Assembly: GCF_033439725.1 (NCBI RefSeq)
Contig: NW_026944386.1
Coordinates: forward strand, 3,658,001-3,722,000
Origin: Neurospora tetraspora
Taxonomy: Eukaryota; Ascomycota; Sordariomycetes; Sordariales; Sordariaceae
Length of the DNA: 64,000 nucleotides
Direction: 5' to 3'
Below are positions 22,958-33,435 of this stretch, piece by piece. The translations under genes were made by a program, and so were the position numbers. A model generated the notes under the pieces. That model did no database searches and was not told the origin of the DNA. It was given only the letters and a program-made list of their open reading frames with translations. The stretch's first letter is position 1. The number at the start of each line of letters is the position of its first letter.

Positions 22958-25407
22958 ATGCTCCCGTCCTACGCCATGTCGTCTCCTAATCCGAGAAAGA
23001 GACCGGCTCCGGGCTCTTCGCCCATCGTGCCCCTTCCTCTTCAGCAGATGCAGCAACAGTTCAATCCCGCTCAGGCAGACCAGGTGTTCCGGTGGAATAA
23101 TGGCCCAGACGCAGCAGCGGCCCCTCTCAACTCGTTTGGAATGATGTCCACGCAAGCACCGTATCCGCAGGCTATTCCAGCACCTTCCAATGCCCTGGCG
23201 CGGCGCCCACCAAGTCGGGCCCTTGTCCCTACGAACCAGTTCAACGGGGCGGCCGACACCTGGGCCTCATTTAGTGACGATGCTTCCTATCCTTTGGGGC
23301 ATAACGTGCCTCCGGTGGATGAGCACGACAACATTGAGCGCCTCGAAGAGATGGCGCAGCGTGCCAAGCGGGAAGCGCAGGCCAAGAGAAAGCAGATCCC
23401 GCCTTTCGTCCAGAAACTGAGCAGGTGTGTTTGTTACCCTTACCCATATAATGAATAAGGATATACAGTATACTAACCTTGTATGTGCTCAGCTTCTTGG
23501 ATGAGTCTAGGAACACTGATCTCATTCGCTGGTCTGATAAGGGTGACTCTTTCATTGTCCTTGATGAAGATGAGTTCGCCAAGACCCTTATCCCAGAGCT
23601 CTTCAAACACAACAACTATGCCTCGTTTGTGCGGCAGCTCAACATGTATGGCTTCCACAAGCGAGTCGGCCTTTCGGATAACTCTATGAAGGCATCTGAA
23701 AGGAAGAACAAGAGCCCAAGCGAGTATTACAATCCTTACTTTAGGCGCGGCCACCCCAACCTTCTATGGCTGATCAACAAACCGAAAAGTGGAGGAAAGG
23801 GAAACAAGTCAAGCAAAGCTACACCCAAGACCGAGGGAGAGGGGGATAGCGAGGAGGATGCCGGTGTCGAGGACGCATACGCTGGTCAGAACTACTCGTC
23901 AGCCCAAGTCGGACGTGGTACCTCGAGTGCTAGTGAGGTTGGCCCGCTACACAAGAAGGACCTCGTAGCAGTCAAGTCTCAACTAGATCGGCTACAACAG
24001 CAACAGGTTGCCATCTCCACCATGCTACAAAAGATTCGAGCTGAACATACAACCCTATTCCAGCAAGCTGTCACGTTTCAGAACATGCACGAACGTCACG
24101 AGAATTCGATTAACGCCATTCTTAACTTTCTTGCCAATGTATTCCGGAAGTCGCTGGAGGAGCAAGGAGGGACGCAAAGTGTGCAGGATCTCTTGGCAAG
24201 CATCATTCCCAACGCTCAGGTTCATAACCAGAACCAGATGCCCCAGGCAAATGTTGTCGACCTCGGCGGCTTCGTCAACCAGCAGGTCCACAACAATATG
24301 GCTATGGGAACGCCAAAGCGTCAACAGCGTCTCCTGCCCCCTATCCCCCAGCAGGGTGTAGCCAAGGTGCACTCCATTTCCCCATCCTCGACAGCCTCTC
24401 CTGCTCCGGTCCATCCCCAATACCAAGCGCAGCAGATGGGCTCCGTCACGGAACTCTTCGACACAACCCCCGGAGACAGCCCATCGTCCACATTCATGAA
24501 GAATGAGCTACAAAACAACCCTCAGGAGGGGATGATGAAGCTCATTCAAGACACGAATGCTGTGAGCGTTTCGGGAGGTGTTGACCTACCAGATATGGCG
24601 ACCAAGACGCATGTGAATGCTCTGAGCAACGACCAACGCAACAAAATGCTCAGCATCATGGCCGGAAACATCCCCTCGACCAACGGTTCCTCATCGGCCT
24701 CAAGCTCCGCGGTACCTGCCCCAGCGTCCACGATGCCGCCTATTCCCACCATCCCCACGGTACCCGTTACCACTGCTGCTGCCCCTGCCCCTGTCGTCCC
24801 CAGCCCCACTGCACCCAACGCGCTTTCCCCTGCCCTTGGCTCCATGCCGCCGCCGCCACCACTCCCCAGCTACTCCCACGAGGAGTTGGACGCCCTTCAA
24901 CGGCTCCAGGAGGAACAAGCCAGCCAGATCGATCGACTTACGAGCTTGCTCGGTCCTCTGAGCCCCTCCGGTCGCATCCCCGGTCTTGATGAGCACGGCA
25001 ACCTTAACGGCGCCACCGGCTACTTTGACGGCACTGACATTGAGCAATACCTCAACGACAACGCCTTCTCCGATGCTGCCTACGAGTTTTCCGGGCTACC
25101 CGGTGCTAACGGAACCGGCGATGGCACCGCCGACTTTAACTTCAACCTCGACGACGGATTCGATCTGACCAACCCGACCCACACCGGCGCTGCTCCCGGT
25201 ACTGCCAACGGTGCTACCGGCACAACAGCCGCCGGTTCCAACGCCGGTGGCCTCACGGTCCCCGGCGGCGGGTTCGACTCGGGAAGGACATTCGAGACCA
25301 ACTCCCCCGTCAACACCCCCTCCCCCTCAGCGGCGACGGAGGAGATGATCAAGCGTAACGACATGGAAAGTCCCGAGCGCGATCCGAAGAGGCGGAGGAA
25401 GGGCTAG
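22958..25407 (+). CDS. hsf-1: Heat shock transcription factor (HSF)
   Basis: Two exons, 22958-23424 and 23493-25407, giving 793 residues. The intron has GTGTGT, branch TACTAAC and CTCAG, and splits the DNA-binding domain after FVQKLS. A second in-frame ATG at 22976 could also be the start. Domains: a Pro/Gln-rich N-terminus; the HSF DNA-binding domain at about 148-250 (PPFVQKLSSFLDESRNTDLI, then ELFKHNNYASFVRQLNMYGF and RRGHPNLL); HR-A/B trimerisation coiled coil at about 310-385 (LVAVKSQLDRLQQQQVAIST); then a Pro/Ala/Gly-rich activation region and a short basic end (DPKRRRKG). Known role: binds arrays of nGAAn heat shock elements as a trimer and switches on chaperone genes. After the TAG at 25405 the same frame stays open to 25842; see the separate entry. 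Confidence 0.94.
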
Positions 25408-25842
25408 AATCCCGGAGATCGTAACTCTTCTTCTTCTGTTGCTTCTGCCGCTTCTTATGCTTCTTCCGTCTTGTCTCCCTCTCCACTACGGAATTCTCAT
25501 CATTCTCACCAGCTGCTGCTTCCGGGAACAACTCCTCCTTGTCATCAGCATGATCATCATCATCAACCTCATTATCAAAATCAGCATCATCACCGAAATC
25601 AGCAGCAGCAGCAGCAGCAGTACCAGCACCAGCAAAGGAGCTCTCTCAGTCCAACCCAGCAGCACACCCTTGGACAGCAGCACAGCCTTGGACAGCAACA
25701 GCAGATGCAGGTGCCTCCTCCAAGGATGGGTTCCCCCTCGGACGTTTTTAGGGAACATTTACCCGGATGGCCGTATACGACGAGTGCTGTTATGCAGAGT
25801 CAGAGTCAGGGTCAGACGACACCGACGCGTCGAGAGCAGTAG
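25408..25842 (+). other. In-frame open extension after the HSF stop
   Basis: The reading frame of HSF continues for 144 sense codons after its TAG before ending in tandem TAG TAG. The translation is Ser-rich, then His/Gln-rich (NQQQQQQQYQHQQ), and ends with a non-repetitive, protein-like segment PPRMGSPSDVFREHLPGWPY and QGQTTPTRREQ. This could be a stop-codon readthrough product, the ancestral C-terminus cut off by a recent stop, an alternatively spliced end, or chance in a CAG-rich 3' UTR. A phase-compatible intron skipping the stop (donor in AAGCGTAACG near 25354, acceptor CCGGAG near 25417) exists on paper but its sites are weak and lack a branch point. Confidence 0.5.
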
Positions 25843-27480
25843 TAGGGGTCTTGATGATGGGATTTGAGTGAGGAGATGGTGTTTTGTTGCTTTGGATTGA
25901 TGGTGAAGATAAAGAGGGGAAAAAAAAAGATTGGAGGATGAATATTGGGTCGGTGGGTGGGTGAGGCGATGCATGGCGAACGAACTGGTTGCTTTGGTCA
26001 GTCATGTCGGCCGGTCGGCTTTAGCGGCAAATCGCTGATGCGAAGAAAAAAGTAGAAAGAAGAAAGAAAAGAGTAAAATAGGATAGTGAGAAGTAAGTAA
26101 CGTAGAGGGATGGTTATTCACCTGTCTCACGTACGGCTTTTCTTCCTTTCTTTTATCACTTTGTCACCTATCATAAATTTTTAAAATATCCTGTGTCATG
26201 GTGTGTTATTCGGGGGATCGAAGATTCCCAACTCAGTTTGGGTTTTTTTTTTTGGTTTTTTTTTTTACTTCGGTTGCTGGCTCGACTCTGTTTCTGTGTG
26301 TGTATCTTAGATTTTATGGATTGGGTTGTGGATGACACTTCACTTTCTGCTCATTTTGGTTGTTCAGGGGTAAAGTAAGGATCATGCAAGCTGAGCTACT
26401 GGTAGATAGAATGGGCGCTGATGATCATTACGAAGATGACATAGTTGGTTTCATTTGATAGATTCCCCGTTGTCATGACTACCCCTGGCTGTAGAGTCTT
26501 TTGTGCGACGTGGTTTGTTGAAACCGTCCCTTCTAGCCCTTCTAGCCCTTCTAGCCCTTCTAGCCCTTCTGATAATCCGTGAAGTCTCTTGCTTTGCTTT
26601 GCTTTTCTCCGCTTTGCTCAAGTTGTATAAAACCCCAGTAAGACGTCAATCATCATAAACCTCCCCGTCGCAAAATTTTAGCCATAAACCACCAGCCAGC
26701 CGCCCGCCAGCCGCATCGTAGCCGTGTGGAGGCGTAGCCACGACAGAGGCCTCCGAAGCCTTTATGAAATCAAACGAAAGCACGATGGCTGACACGTGGA
26801 ATGTAACACAATCCTCCCTCGCAGCTCGCTGATTGATAGTCCGATGGAAAGCAAGAGTGACAGTGAGAGGGGTGTGGTTGGTGCGAGGTGAGCGTCGTTT
26901 GCGTCGTTATCATCTCCATCGTTATCATACACCCATTGAGACTTCAGGCTGGTAGGTAGGTCAAAGTTCAACAGCCAGGCCTGATAAGCAGACCAAAGGT
27001 GCCGCACTTGTCGCTCCACTCCCAGCACTTCGCATGTCGGCGCCGCACGCACGTAGTGTTCCTCCGCTGCTTGCTCTCGTTTGACGCTCCGACACTTCGA
27101 TACAGGGGCGCGGCGTGGGGGCCCAGAAACCACGAGAGGACAACAAACGTTGGAGGTGTATTCTGTCCGAGCGTGCGAGGTCGATGATGGATGGTGTGAT
27201 GTTGTGGTGCGTGATTGCGTAAGGGTTTCTCGCCCGTGGATTCCCGGTCGGTCACTCGGTGGTTGTCCGCTTGATTTCCTTCCCGTTCCCCTTCGCTCCT
27301 GTAAGCGCCCAGCAGCAGCGGCGGCACGTCGTGTGGTATGTCGGTACTCGATTGCTTCTCGAATCCGGCCCGAACCCGGCCTCCCCTCAGTCTCGAAAAG
27401 TTGTTGTAAGCAAGTCGACTGGCCGGCGTGTCTTTATACCCATCTCCATGTCCATTTTCAATTGCATTTCCACCCACCCC
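25843..27480. other. Convergent intergenic region, no gene supported
   Basis: Between the 3' ends of HSF (+) and the PPIL3-type cyclophilin (-). It is A/T-rich near 25915-26280 with A and T homopolymers. It contains a nine-base tandem repeat at 26528-26570. Open frames between 26760 and 27480 overlap on both strands and look accidental. Confidence 0.5.
26528..26570. repeat. Tandem repeat, 9-bp unit cccttctag, about 4.8 copies
   Basis: Four exact copies of cccttctag plus a partial fifth. It lies in non-coding sequence between two convergent genes. Confidence 0.95.
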
Positions 27481-28052
27481 TCACTTAGCCAACGGATTAG
27501 CATGCACCGTAACCCCCTCAATTTTTACGTTATCCTTAATCCGGTTCTTCTTATCCACTTCCAGTCCCTCCAACTTGGCCAGCGTCTGCAAGCTCTCGTC
27601 CCCAATCAGCTTCCCGAAAACCGTGTTCAGCCCATCCAGATGAGGGGCTTTGTCGAACAGGACGAAAAACTGGGATCCGTTCGTGTTGGGCCCCTTGTTG
27701 GCCATGCTGACGATCCCCCGCTCGTTGTGTCGCAGCGCCGGCCGGATCTCGTCTTCGAAGGTCGGGCCGTAAATGGATCGTCCGCCCTTGGGGTTCTCGG
27801 GCGGGGATGGGTTGGCGGGAGCGCCGGTTTGCACCATGAAGGAGGGGATCATGCGGTGGAAGGGGGAGGCGTTGTAGTAGCCGGAGGCGCAGAGGGCTAG
27901 GAAGTTCTGGGTTTGGGGGGAGGGGGGGTTAGTACTTTGCGACTAGGGGAGAGGGGAGGGGAAGAAGGACGTACTTCTGCTGTTTTGGGGACGCTTTCGC
28001 AAAAGATCTCGATCTTGAGATCGCCGAGGGTTGTGTGGAGTGTTACGGACAT
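27481..28052 (-). CDS. PPIL3-type peptidyl-prolyl cis-trans isomerase
   Basis: Two exons, 28052-27975 and 27906-27481, giving 167 residues; the intron has GTACGT and CCCAG, phase 0. The protein is a single short cyclophilin domain: MSVTLHTTLGDLKIEIFCES, NFLALCASGYYN, then the active-site strand FHRMIPSFMVQTGAP with the catalytic Arg, SMANKGPNTNGSQFFVLF and LNTVFGKLIGDE. The near absence of flanking sequence and the start TLHTTLGDLKIE mark the PPIL3 (fungal cyp10) group rather than CypA. Known role: PPIL3 occurs in spliceosomal complexes in animals and is presumed to help fold or rearrange splicing proteins. It is the second splicing-linked cyclophilin in this window after Cwc27. Confidence 0.93.
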
Positions 28053-28719
28053 GATGACGTGTGTAGATCTGTCTGTTGTTTGGTTTAATGGTTGATCAGT
28101 CGCGGCTTGAGGTGCTGTTTGGTCGTGATGTTTGGTCAATTGGTCTCGAAATGTGACGTGCAGTTGCGAGATGAATTGCCTGCCGGCGCCAACGCTGTCC
28201 GCTGGGCGGTTGCCTGGGGGGCCGCTGATGGCGCCGCTGGGGGCTGGATCTGAAGGCCGGGATCTGATTGATCTGATTGGAGGTGCATGCAGCTGGAAGC
28301 TTTGACCACACCAGCCCTATCGGCCGCTCCCTCTCCCGCCAGGCCCCTTGGCCCTTGCTTGCCATGCCGCTGTGCTGAAAGTGTCCGAGCTGGGGCCCTG
28401 GGGGATGAACAATGGTCCGCCAGCATTTGTCGTTGACAATTCTCCCTGCAGTTGTTTTAAACTTTGATAGATAGAAGCTCTTTGATGGAACAATGTCTCA
28501 ACTGGGAATACTGTATTTGAAGCGTGAAGGGATCAAGCCATGGTCAGGCACCGAGCTGAAATGGCCCGAGCTGATAGTCTGATAATAACGGTGTGGATTG
28601 CGAGGGTCCAGGGCTCGGCGTGGTTGCCGTCCCTGACCCATACTCGTCGGTACTTGTAGCACTGAGGTCAAGTTTGAGACTGGAAGTCAATGGAGGAGTC
28701 GGAAGTTCCAAGTTGGAGA
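28053..28719. other. Upstream flank of the PPIL3 gene
   Basis: Non-coding on inspection; it probably holds the promoter of the cyclophilin gene. The motif atactcgtcggt occurs at about 28641 and again at the left end of the transposon (28719), suggesting a short extra copy or scar of the transposon end. Confidence 0.5.
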
Positions 28720-28807
28720 TACTCGTCGGTTAGGTGCACGCACTGGCCACAGCCATGTGGGGCCACCCTTTGGGGGCCCGCTTATAGCCAGCCAACCGAC
28801 TCTCATC

Positions 28808-28980
28808 TGTCAGATTCTAGGGTGGCATTCTAGCCAGATGTGGGCTAGATGCCAGAGTCCCAGCCACCTGATTTAACAGGTCTTGGCAAATATGAGTTAC
28901 CCCCAGAACCCCCCATACTAGAGCGCTCGAGTTAGTTATACAGAATACATAGAATTAATTAATTACTAGAAAATCTAATA
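28808..28980 (+). repeat. 5' LTR, 173 bp
   Basis: Starts tgtcagattctag. Its inner end reads aaaatctaata where the other copy has aaatctgaca, so this end has lost its CA to transition mutations. It is GC-richer than the 3' LTR, meaning less mutated over most of its length. Confidence 0.85.
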
Positions 28981-30033
28981 ATTAACAATCTAATATACAG
29001 CCTATTAATATAACAATTAGTACGTACAAATAGTAAATAATAACCGGATTACAATATTCCTCTCAAAGCCTACCAAAACGAAAGAAAACGTTACTTACCT
29101 TAAAACTGGCAACGACTAGTCGCGATAGGAACCTATAATCTAATTGAAATATATCTTTAATATCCTTAAGGACTAACTTTAGGGAAAGATTAAGAAGCTA
29201 TCCGCCCCGAAATAGCCTTATCCCAATTACTACCTTATAATAAAGGAAGCTAAAACCCGTATTAATAATACTAAAGCGGAGCTCGTACGTTTTGATAGTA
29301 ATATCAATTCCTAAATTGTTATTTATTAAAATAGGACTAACTATAAAAAACCTATTAAATACTATAACCGAAACGAGATTGTAATTAATACCTTTATTAC
29401 TGAAAATGATTTTATTAATAAATAACTTTATAAATTAAAAATCAACCTCTATCCTGATAATAAGAAGGATTAAAAGGAATTTGTAGTTAGTAATAAAACT
29501 CTATATATTTAAATAAAATTGTTAATTAACTACGGACTATAAAATAGAATTATAAAGGAAGAATATAATACTAACGAATAGTATTAAAACTTTAAGTAAA
29601 TAACGAACTATAAGGCGGTCGATAATTCAATTAAAGTAAGAAAAATATACTATAAAGCCGTCGCTATCCTTACGAAAGAATTTAAAAATTAAATTAATTA
29701 ATTATAGACTTAATCCACCGCTATAAATAACGGCCAAAGTAAGGGAATCGGAGAAATTCCCGTCGCTAATTTATAGTATTCTAATTTTATTAACGTAGTT
29801 AGGATTGTTTGCTTGGGGTAATATAATAGTGTTTAGAAGTTCGATAAAGAAATAGCCGCTAATACTCTTAAATATATAGAAGTTTATAAAGATTTTAAAC
29901 GATACGGTATTAATAATATTCGTCGCGGGGTCGCCGTTGGAAGAGGAGGAATCTATTATAATACTTTTAACGTTAGCAAATAGTTTTACTTTTGACCTTA
30001 AAGAGGAAAAAGAGGTTTGTAAGTAAGCGGGTA

Positions 30034-30206
30034 TATTAGATTCTAGAGTAGTATTCTGGCTAGATGTGGGCTAGATGCTAGAGTCCTAGCTACTTAATTT
30101 AATAAGGGTTAGCAAATATAGGTTACCCCCAGAACCCCCTATATTAGAGCGCTCGAGTTAGTTATATAGAACACATAGAATTAATTATTTACTAGAAAAT
30201 CTGACA
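30034..30206 (+). repeat. 3' LTR, 173 bp
   Basis: Direct copy of 28808-28980 with the same length. Differences are almost all G-to-A or C-to-T, as expected of RIP: the start reads tattagattctag and the end keeps actagaaaatctgaca. Confidence 0.85.
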
Positions 30207-33200
30207 TTATTATCCCTTTGAGAGTCGGGATTTTTACATGTAACGTGCAAGGCCTATAACAGTGTAGAATCTGCACTCAATAATAACATTATCAATCTTT
30301 ATTATATTGTATTATGAATAATTTTATTTTGCTTGTCTCGTCATGCTCTATCTTTTGCATATACTTTTAATATACCTATATTTAACCCTAACGTTGCATC
30401 ACGTACAGAGAAGACCGCTTAGTATTTTATTACAAATCAGACTCCAATTATAACCCGATCTACTACCTTACGATCCAAAGCTAATATTAAAGCCAGAAAC
30501 AAAGGGAAGGTTATATATAAGAGTATAGGGGAATTATTCAACGTTAGTAAGGATATTATTAAAAAAATATATAATACTTATTAGGGAGGGTAAGGCTTTA
30601 CCGATTAGTATAGAAACTTATCGACTACTAAAATTAATTATAGATGAGGATAAGATTCTTAATATTGTAGTCTAGATCGTTAATTGTAGCTACTTCCCCT
30701 TAAATAATACTTCCCTCATTAAATTAATTAATTAGCTACGAACTCAACAGCTATACCCCCTTCTATTAACCTCTATAGAGGGTAGCCTATAAAGTAGCGT
30801 AAAAGGTATCTAAAGTTCGAATTTAAAGCGGCTAGCTTTAATAACGTAAAAAAGATAAGTGCTAAAACTTAATTAAATTCCTTTAAAAATTAGTTTAAAG
30901 AGGTGAAAGCTATTTATAATAGTTTTAATATTAAAGAAGAGAACGTTTAAAATATAGATAAGTCCCCGTTTTAAATAAGGAAAATTAAGGGAATTATAAA
31001 GGTATGAAAGCTTCCTTATTAATATTACTCCTTATATTAATTTACGTAGTAATAGGTATTATTTATAAAGAATTAGGTATATATAAGAAGGGTTATATTT
31101 AACCCTAATAATAAGGAAAATTTAATTACTATCGATACTATATCGGCCGCGGCTAAGAGTATCTCTTTATTCCTAATATTTAAAATATAGATTATAGTAA
31201 GGCTCTAGCCCCATTATTTGTAATTAACATTAATTTTATTTAATTAACTACATTTATACTAATTTATTTATAAATATAAAGGAACGTATAAATTAATTAT
31301 AAGGTTGATCTAAATATAATTATTATTAATATATCGATTAATTATAATAATACTTACTATATAATATAGTAGATTAAACACTTTAATAAACATTCTTTTA
31401 AATTGTCCCCCTCTTTCGATAATTATACTATCAACAAGTGGTTTGGTCTATTACTTAACTGCCTACCCCCCTTCAAAAGATTAGAACTATTTGAAAGTAA
31501 TAAAATAATTATTAGTTTTATATTAACTACTAAACCGAAGGTATATTAAATCTTTTTTATAAATGGATTTAAGACCTATAAAAACCTATATATTCTATAA
31601 TATTATAAAGCCTTCGATATTATACTTTATATTCTACCCTTACATATTAACTATATATTTTAACTATTTAATATAGGGGTATATTAAGTAATTAAGAAGG
31701 TTTATTAAAAGGCCTTAATAAATGAAATTACTAGCGGGGCTATTAATATTAACCGTATAATCTTTCTAAATAATTGGAAGGAAGTTAAAGAGGCGGGCTT
31801 TATTCGAAGTAATATTCATAAAGGATAGGAGAAGACTAATCTTTAACTATTTAAATTAAATAATTAATTATAATTATAATAAAATTACGTAGGTATGAGG
31901 TTAATTAATTTACTAGACGTTCCCTTTAATAAATTACGTAAATTTATTAAAGTATGGTAAGAACCCTTATTCCTTAACCGATTTAAGGCTATAATTCTTC
32001 GTAAGGTACTATGTACGTTAGAATTATTAGCAATTTAATAATATATTAATAAGTATAGTTCGCCCATTAAAAAAGTTTATAACAAGGCTAAAATTGCCTT
32101 CAAAGTATTTATTAATACCCAAAAGCTAGTATTTAATTAGTAAAAATACTATAAGTGCTATATTAAGGTAGAAGCCTAAAAGTAGAACCCTCGTAAGTAC
32201 GTGGCTATTAATAATAGAATTTATATAAAAGAGGTTCTTAATATTAAAATTGTACTAAGAAGGGTAATTAATATAGAGGAGGGATTAAAGAAAATATAGC
32301 AAATAAACCTTACCTTTATTAAAAAGGTTACCCTCGAGGAGAACCCTAATCTTAAATAGTAATTATTACATAAATTTAAAGCTAAGAAGAAAGCTAGGCT
32401 TAATTTAATTAATAGGGTTAATATTCCTAATAATAATAGCTTTATTCATATTATTAAAGACGACCTAAAATACAACGTAGTATTAAAACTTAAGGAAGGG
32501 TAGGACAAAGCTATTATTAATAATATCTATTATATTTTTCTAATTAAATAATAGGGTCCTAATTATTCATTTTATATACTAGAAATACAATAATAAAAGG
32601 CTTTCCAACCCAAATAGGACTTTAACGCTTTTTTAATTAATATTAAAAACGAAGAGGATAAATTCTACAAAGCTACGGGGAAAGCTACCCTCCCTAATTA
32701 TAATAAAGACTTTATACCTTTTAAAATATATAATAAGAAGCGGGTTAAAAAGGTTCGTAAAGGAAATACTTCGTCAGTTAAATTTATATTAAGTAACGAA
32801 AGTATAAATATCTTTAGCGAACTCCCTATTATATACCTTTATTTAATAGGAGAAAAGGTACGAATATAGGTACGAATACTAATTAGGCTATTATTTAGAC
32901 CGTTTATATTAATACTATACCTTTAAAAAAGGTTTAAAGAGGGAAAGGAAAAAGCTATCAATATGGACTCTAATAAGAAGGAGCAGGTTACTATAGCAAC
33001 TATAACGGTAGCGGGTAGGAAACTAGAGGTCCCTACCAGCCGTATAAGGGTAATAATTATTATAAACGACGATTCTAGCGACAATAAGGGCGATGGGAGT
33101 TTATAAAGGGAGGAAGAGGAAGAGTTGGATATTATATTATAAAGGTCTAGTGTACGGGCTACAAAACCTTCACAACACCATAATAACACATCACGATATT

Positions 33201-33316
33201 TTAAAAATAATTCACTTATATTGTTGAATGCGCGCAATTGAGACGAACAATCCGAATCCTTTACTATATTTTTTGCTTGTATTTTGGTAGAGAAACGGAT
33301 TGTTGAAGATTCTGAC
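30207..33316. pseudogene. RIP-degraded transposase body
   Basis: AT-rich interior of the pogo/Fot1-like element with stops in all frames. The plus strand from about 30480 to 31830 holds the transposase relic described under the parent element. From about 31860 to 33240 I could not recognise anything beyond scattered codons. Small open frames in this part are artefacts of AT-rich sequence. Confidence 0.7.
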
Positions 33317-33435
33317 CGTTACAGGCCTTGCACGTTACATGTAAAAATCCCGACTCTCAAAGGGACGATGAGAGTCGGTTGGCTAGCTGTAAGCGAGACC
33401 CCCAGAGGGTGGACTCTATACCTAACCGACGAGTA

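Larger units (their letters stand above)
28808..30206. mobile_element. Short LTR element inserted in the transposon's left TIR
   Basis: Two direct repeats of exactly 173 bp (28808-28980 and 30034-30206) bound a 1,053-bp AT-rich interior. The intact ends read TGTCAG at the left and CTGACA at the right, the TG...CA ends of LTRs. The target duplication is tcatc (28803-28807) against ttatt (30207-30211), the same five bases after C-to-T change. Removing the insert and one target copy restores the transposon's terminal repeat. The interior is too short for gag-pol and no reverse transcriptase or primer-binding site could be recognised, so it is a non-autonomous (TRIM-like) or deleted copy. Confidence 0.85.
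28722..33433. mobile_element. RIPed pogo/Fot1-like DNA transposon, split by an LTR element
   Basis: Left terminal repeat (28722-28807, resuming at 30212-30260) and right terminal repeat (33317-33433) are inverted copies. The outer end is CTCGTCGGTTAGGT and is flanked on both sides by TA (28720-28721 and 33434-33435), the target duplicated by Tc1/mariner and pogo elements. The terminal repeats differ by a roughly 24-bp indel and by C-to-T or G-to-A changes. The inner sequence is extremely AT-rich and stop-filled. Read on the plus strand between about 30480 and 31830, it still resembles a Fot1/pogo DDE transposase: FNIKEENV followed by an NIDE-like position where the family has N-M-D-E, ITIDTISAAAKSISLFLIFK where the family has a similar block, and the region around KAFDIILYILPLH followed by INEITSGAININR. 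No intact gene remains. Without the LTR insertion the element would be about 3.3 kb. Confidence 0.85.

Noticed and set aside
32923-33237. A 104-codon minus frame in the RIPed element
   Set aside because: Low-complexity Leu/Ser/Ile translation expected from AT-rich sequence.
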